This document shows, piece after piece, positions 62,224 through 64,000 of a stretch of 64,000 bases of DNA. Source of the DNA: an uncultured Bacteroidales bacterium. GTDB taxonomy: Bacteria; Bacteroidota; Bacteroidia; Bacteroidales; Bacteroidaceae. The notes below the pieces were generated by a model. That model saw only the letters and a list, made by a program, of their open reading frames with translations, had not been told where the DNA came from and made no database searches. The first letter of the stretch is position 1. The number at the start of each line of letters is the position of its first letter. Both the position numbers and the translations under genes were made by a program. The DNA is taken from assembly GCA_945833885.1 (NCBI GenBank), contig CAMAFY010000002.1, positions 1-64,000 of the forward strand, in the 5' to 3' direction.

Positions 62224-62609
62224 GGTGAACGATTGGGAGAGGTCTTTATAAGGCGGGGTCCGCAAAACCGGATCTGCCGGAAAACGGCTCTCTTACCGTG
62301 AAGAAATTTTCTGAGAATCGATGTCCTGGCTGAGCGGAAGCAAGGGAAACCTTTCTTGTGCCGGGCGCGAAAAACGTCGGGCAGCGTGCTATATGGCGTG
62401 CCAGATGTCAGGACATTCAGGGATTTCCAACCGGAAAGAGTCCGGAAAACGGCAAAACATAACCTAAGACAAGGCGACAGAACGTTGCGCTTGTAATGGG
62501 TAAAACCCGCCTGAAAACCGCATCATACCAGTCCCATGCCTTGCAATCTCACCGTTGCGGCATGGGACTTTTTCTCTTTTCCCCCGTTGCTAACATCCTC
62601 CAACATCCT
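62224..62609. other. 386-bp gap between the transporter and the CotH-family gene
   Basis: No gene and no clear 22-bp array. It ends with a strong terminator (62530-62580). Confidence 0.55.
62530..62580 (+). terminator. Terminator upstream of the CotH-family gene
   Basis: Perfect 11-base stem AGTCCCATGCC/GGCATGGGACT followed by a T-rich tract. An in-frame ATG (62562) of the next gene lies inside the stem, which argues against it being the start. Confidence 0.85.
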
Positions 62610-64000
62610 GTGAAACGTCTGCTTTTCCCCCTCCTTTTCCTTCTTCCCCTGCGCGTTCTCGCCCTCGTAGTGCCGGAAGGCCACTATTTTTTCGAGAATG
62701 CCGTGACGCGATATTCCCAGGTGAAGTTCCTCTATGGCGCATCTTCTGACGGCGTTACCCACATCATCAGCCTTACGCCACAGGGCGGCACGCTGTGGAG
62801 TTTCGACATCCGTGCCACCGCCGACGAACAGACGCACTATTTCTTCGCGGACACCACGCTCCCCGACGGCGAATATCCCGAGAGCATCGCCACATTGAAG
62901 GACCGCATTGCCGGCGAACGCGGGGAACGACGTACGCAGACTTTCAAGGACGTCGACAACCTTCCCATGGTTCCCGGCGCCACTTTCGTGCCCGCCTCCG
63001 CCGACCTTTACACCACAGGTTATTGGATGGCGCCCGCCGAAACTCTGGTCAGCGGAACCTTGCCCACGCTGGTCATCACCACGGAAGGCGGAAAGGCCGT
63101 CACCTCAAAGACGGAGTATGTCGGCGCCACCGCCTACCTTCTGCCACCGGTTTCCGGCGAGGGGGCCGCTGACGAGGGCTTTTGTGCCGCCACAACCATG
63201 GGCGACGGGGAGCATCCTGTGGAACTTCTTATCCGCGGACGCGGCAACTACACGTGGACAGGCTTTGAAAAGAAACCCTATCGCTTGAAGTTCACGGAGA
63301 AACAGCGGATTTTCGGTATGCCGGCATCGAAGCATTTCGCCCTCATGGCCGGAGCCGACGACGACCTCGGACAACTCCGCAACCCCCTGGGATTTGAAAT
63401 CGCCCGCCATCTGGTACACGGTTGGACACCCCGCATGCACCCTCTTGAAGTGGTGCTGAACGGACGTTATATCGGACTTTACTTCCTTTCCGAGACCATC
63501 CGCATTGATGATGACCGCGTGAACATCGCCCAGCAGCCCGACAATCTTGCCGAAGGCGACGTCACCGGAGGCTGGCTTGTGGAGGTCGATAACTACAACA
63601 CCTCGCCGCATATCTCCGTCAGTCTGCCCGACAAGTCGCAGTCGCTTTGGGTCACTTATCACAGTCCCGAGGTGCTTTCGTCCGTGCAGAGCGACTATTT
63701 GCAGCGGCAGTTCACCCTTATTCGCGACGCCCTTTACAAGCCGTCCACCGCCTCCGCGACCTGGGATGAACTGATAGATGCGCGCACGATGGCGGAGGTT
63801 TATGTCACAAGGGAACTGCTTCAGGACGAGGAAGGCTTCCATGGCAGTTTCTATCTCTACAAGGATTGCGGCGAGGACTCCCGATGGATGGCAGGTCCAG
63901 TGTGGGACTTCGGCAACGCTTACCGCAATTCTCTCAACGATTTCACGTGGGATGCACCCAATTTCGAGTGCTTCCTCATCGACCGCCTCTACGCATTCCC
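62610..64000 (+). CDS. CotH-family secreted protein, 3' end beyond the window
   Basis: At least 463 residues. From the GTG at 62610 it begins with a signal peptide (MKRLLFPLLFLLPLRVLA). A beta-rich N-terminal region is followed by the CotH domain: IRGRGNYTWTGFEKKPYRLKF, KHFALMAGADDDLGQLRNPLGFEIA, PLEVVLNGRYIGLYFLSETIRID, GGWLVEVDNY and GPVWDFGNAY. CotH proteins are spore-coat-type protein kinases in Bacillus; secreted Bacteroidetes members have unknown roles. The ATG at 62562 is in frame, but lies in a terminator stem and gives an unusual signal sequence. The gene is cut by the window edge. Confidence 0.85.
   Translation, partial: MKRLLFPLLFLLPLRVLALVVPEGHYFFENAVTRYSQVKFLYGASSDGVTHIISLTPQGGTLWSFDIRATADEQTHYFFADTTLPDGEYPESIATLKDRIAGERGERRTQTFKDVDNLPMVPGATFVPASADLYTTGYWMAPAETLVSGTLPTLVITTEGGKAVTSKTEYVGATAYLLPPVSGEGAADEGFCAATTMGDGEHPVELLIRGRGNYTWTGFEKKPYRLKFTEKQRIFGMPASKHFALMAGADDDLGQLRNPLGFEIARHLVHGWTPRMHPLEVVLNGRYIGLYFLSETIRIDDDRVNIAQQPDNLAEGDVTGGWLVEVDNYNTSPHISVSLPDKSQSLWVTYHSPEVLSSVQSDYLQRQFTLIRDALYKPSTASATWDELIDARTMAEVYVTRELLQDEEGFHGSFYLYKDCGEDSRWMAGPVWDFGNAYRNSLNDFTWDAPNFECFLIDRLYAF

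Noticed and set aside
1-64000. tRNA and rRNA genes
   Set aside because: No T-loop plus acceptor-stem combination and no rRNA signature was found on either strand by reading; a dedicated search would be decisive.

Overview
The window is a chromosomal segment of a GC-rich member of the Bacteroidales, most likely Prevotellaceae or a close relative. The evidence is: promoters of the Bacteroidetes type (TTTG near -33, TAnnTTTG near -7), starts without Shine-Dalgarno sequences, many SusD/fimbrillin-style lipoproteins with a Cys after the signal peptide, several secreted proteins ending in a short C-terminal sorting-like domain of the YDLNGRR...GIYVVK type, a long IspG with the Bacteroidetes insertion, and the gene order mnmG-apt-uvrC-dtd-deoC.

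Layout. 0.1-4.0 kb: an M60-family mucin-type peptidase and a leucine-rich-repeat secreted protein. 4.2-14.7 kb: housekeeping genes ribD, prmC, a SpoU-type RNA methyltransferase, ispG, purE, a PAP2-like membrane protein and rpoN, with a GH33 sialidase among them. 15.0-24.2 kb: a seven-gene minus-strand operon of cell-envelope proteins (DUF4493-type lipoproteins, two PCMD-domain lipoproteins and one outer-membrane barrel). 24.2-25.4 kb: a gene-free stretch with its own promoter, a repeat array and several hairpins. 25.4-38.2 kb: polA, a polyprenyl diphosphate synthase, deoC, dtd, uvrC, apt, mnmG and a DUF2851 gene, with a parS-like ParB site between apt and mnmG. 39.0-45.7 kb: a large GH2 beta-galactosidase and a DEAD-box RNA helicase. 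46.2-59.8 kb: five secreted or outer-membrane proteins, four with C-terminal sorting-like domains. 60.4-64.0 kb: an AspT/YidE-family transporter and a CotH-family protein cut by the window end.

The M60 peptidase, the sialidase and the beta-galactosidase with a discoidin-like tail together suggest a host-glycan (mucin) forager.

The most unusual feature is not a gene. Almost every long intergenic stretch carries a degenerate tandem array with a period of very nearly 22 bp. I could lay out at least sixteen. Five share one consensus (CTTCCGCACTTT plus about ten looser bases ending in GAAA or AAAC); the others have different consensus sequences but the same period. They stay outside coding sequence, often run right up to a stop or start codon, and generate spurious low-complexity ORFs. 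They do not fit CRISPR. Two of the stretches have complete promoters pointing into the array with no gene immediately downstream. I regard this as the best candidate for an undescribed system in the window.
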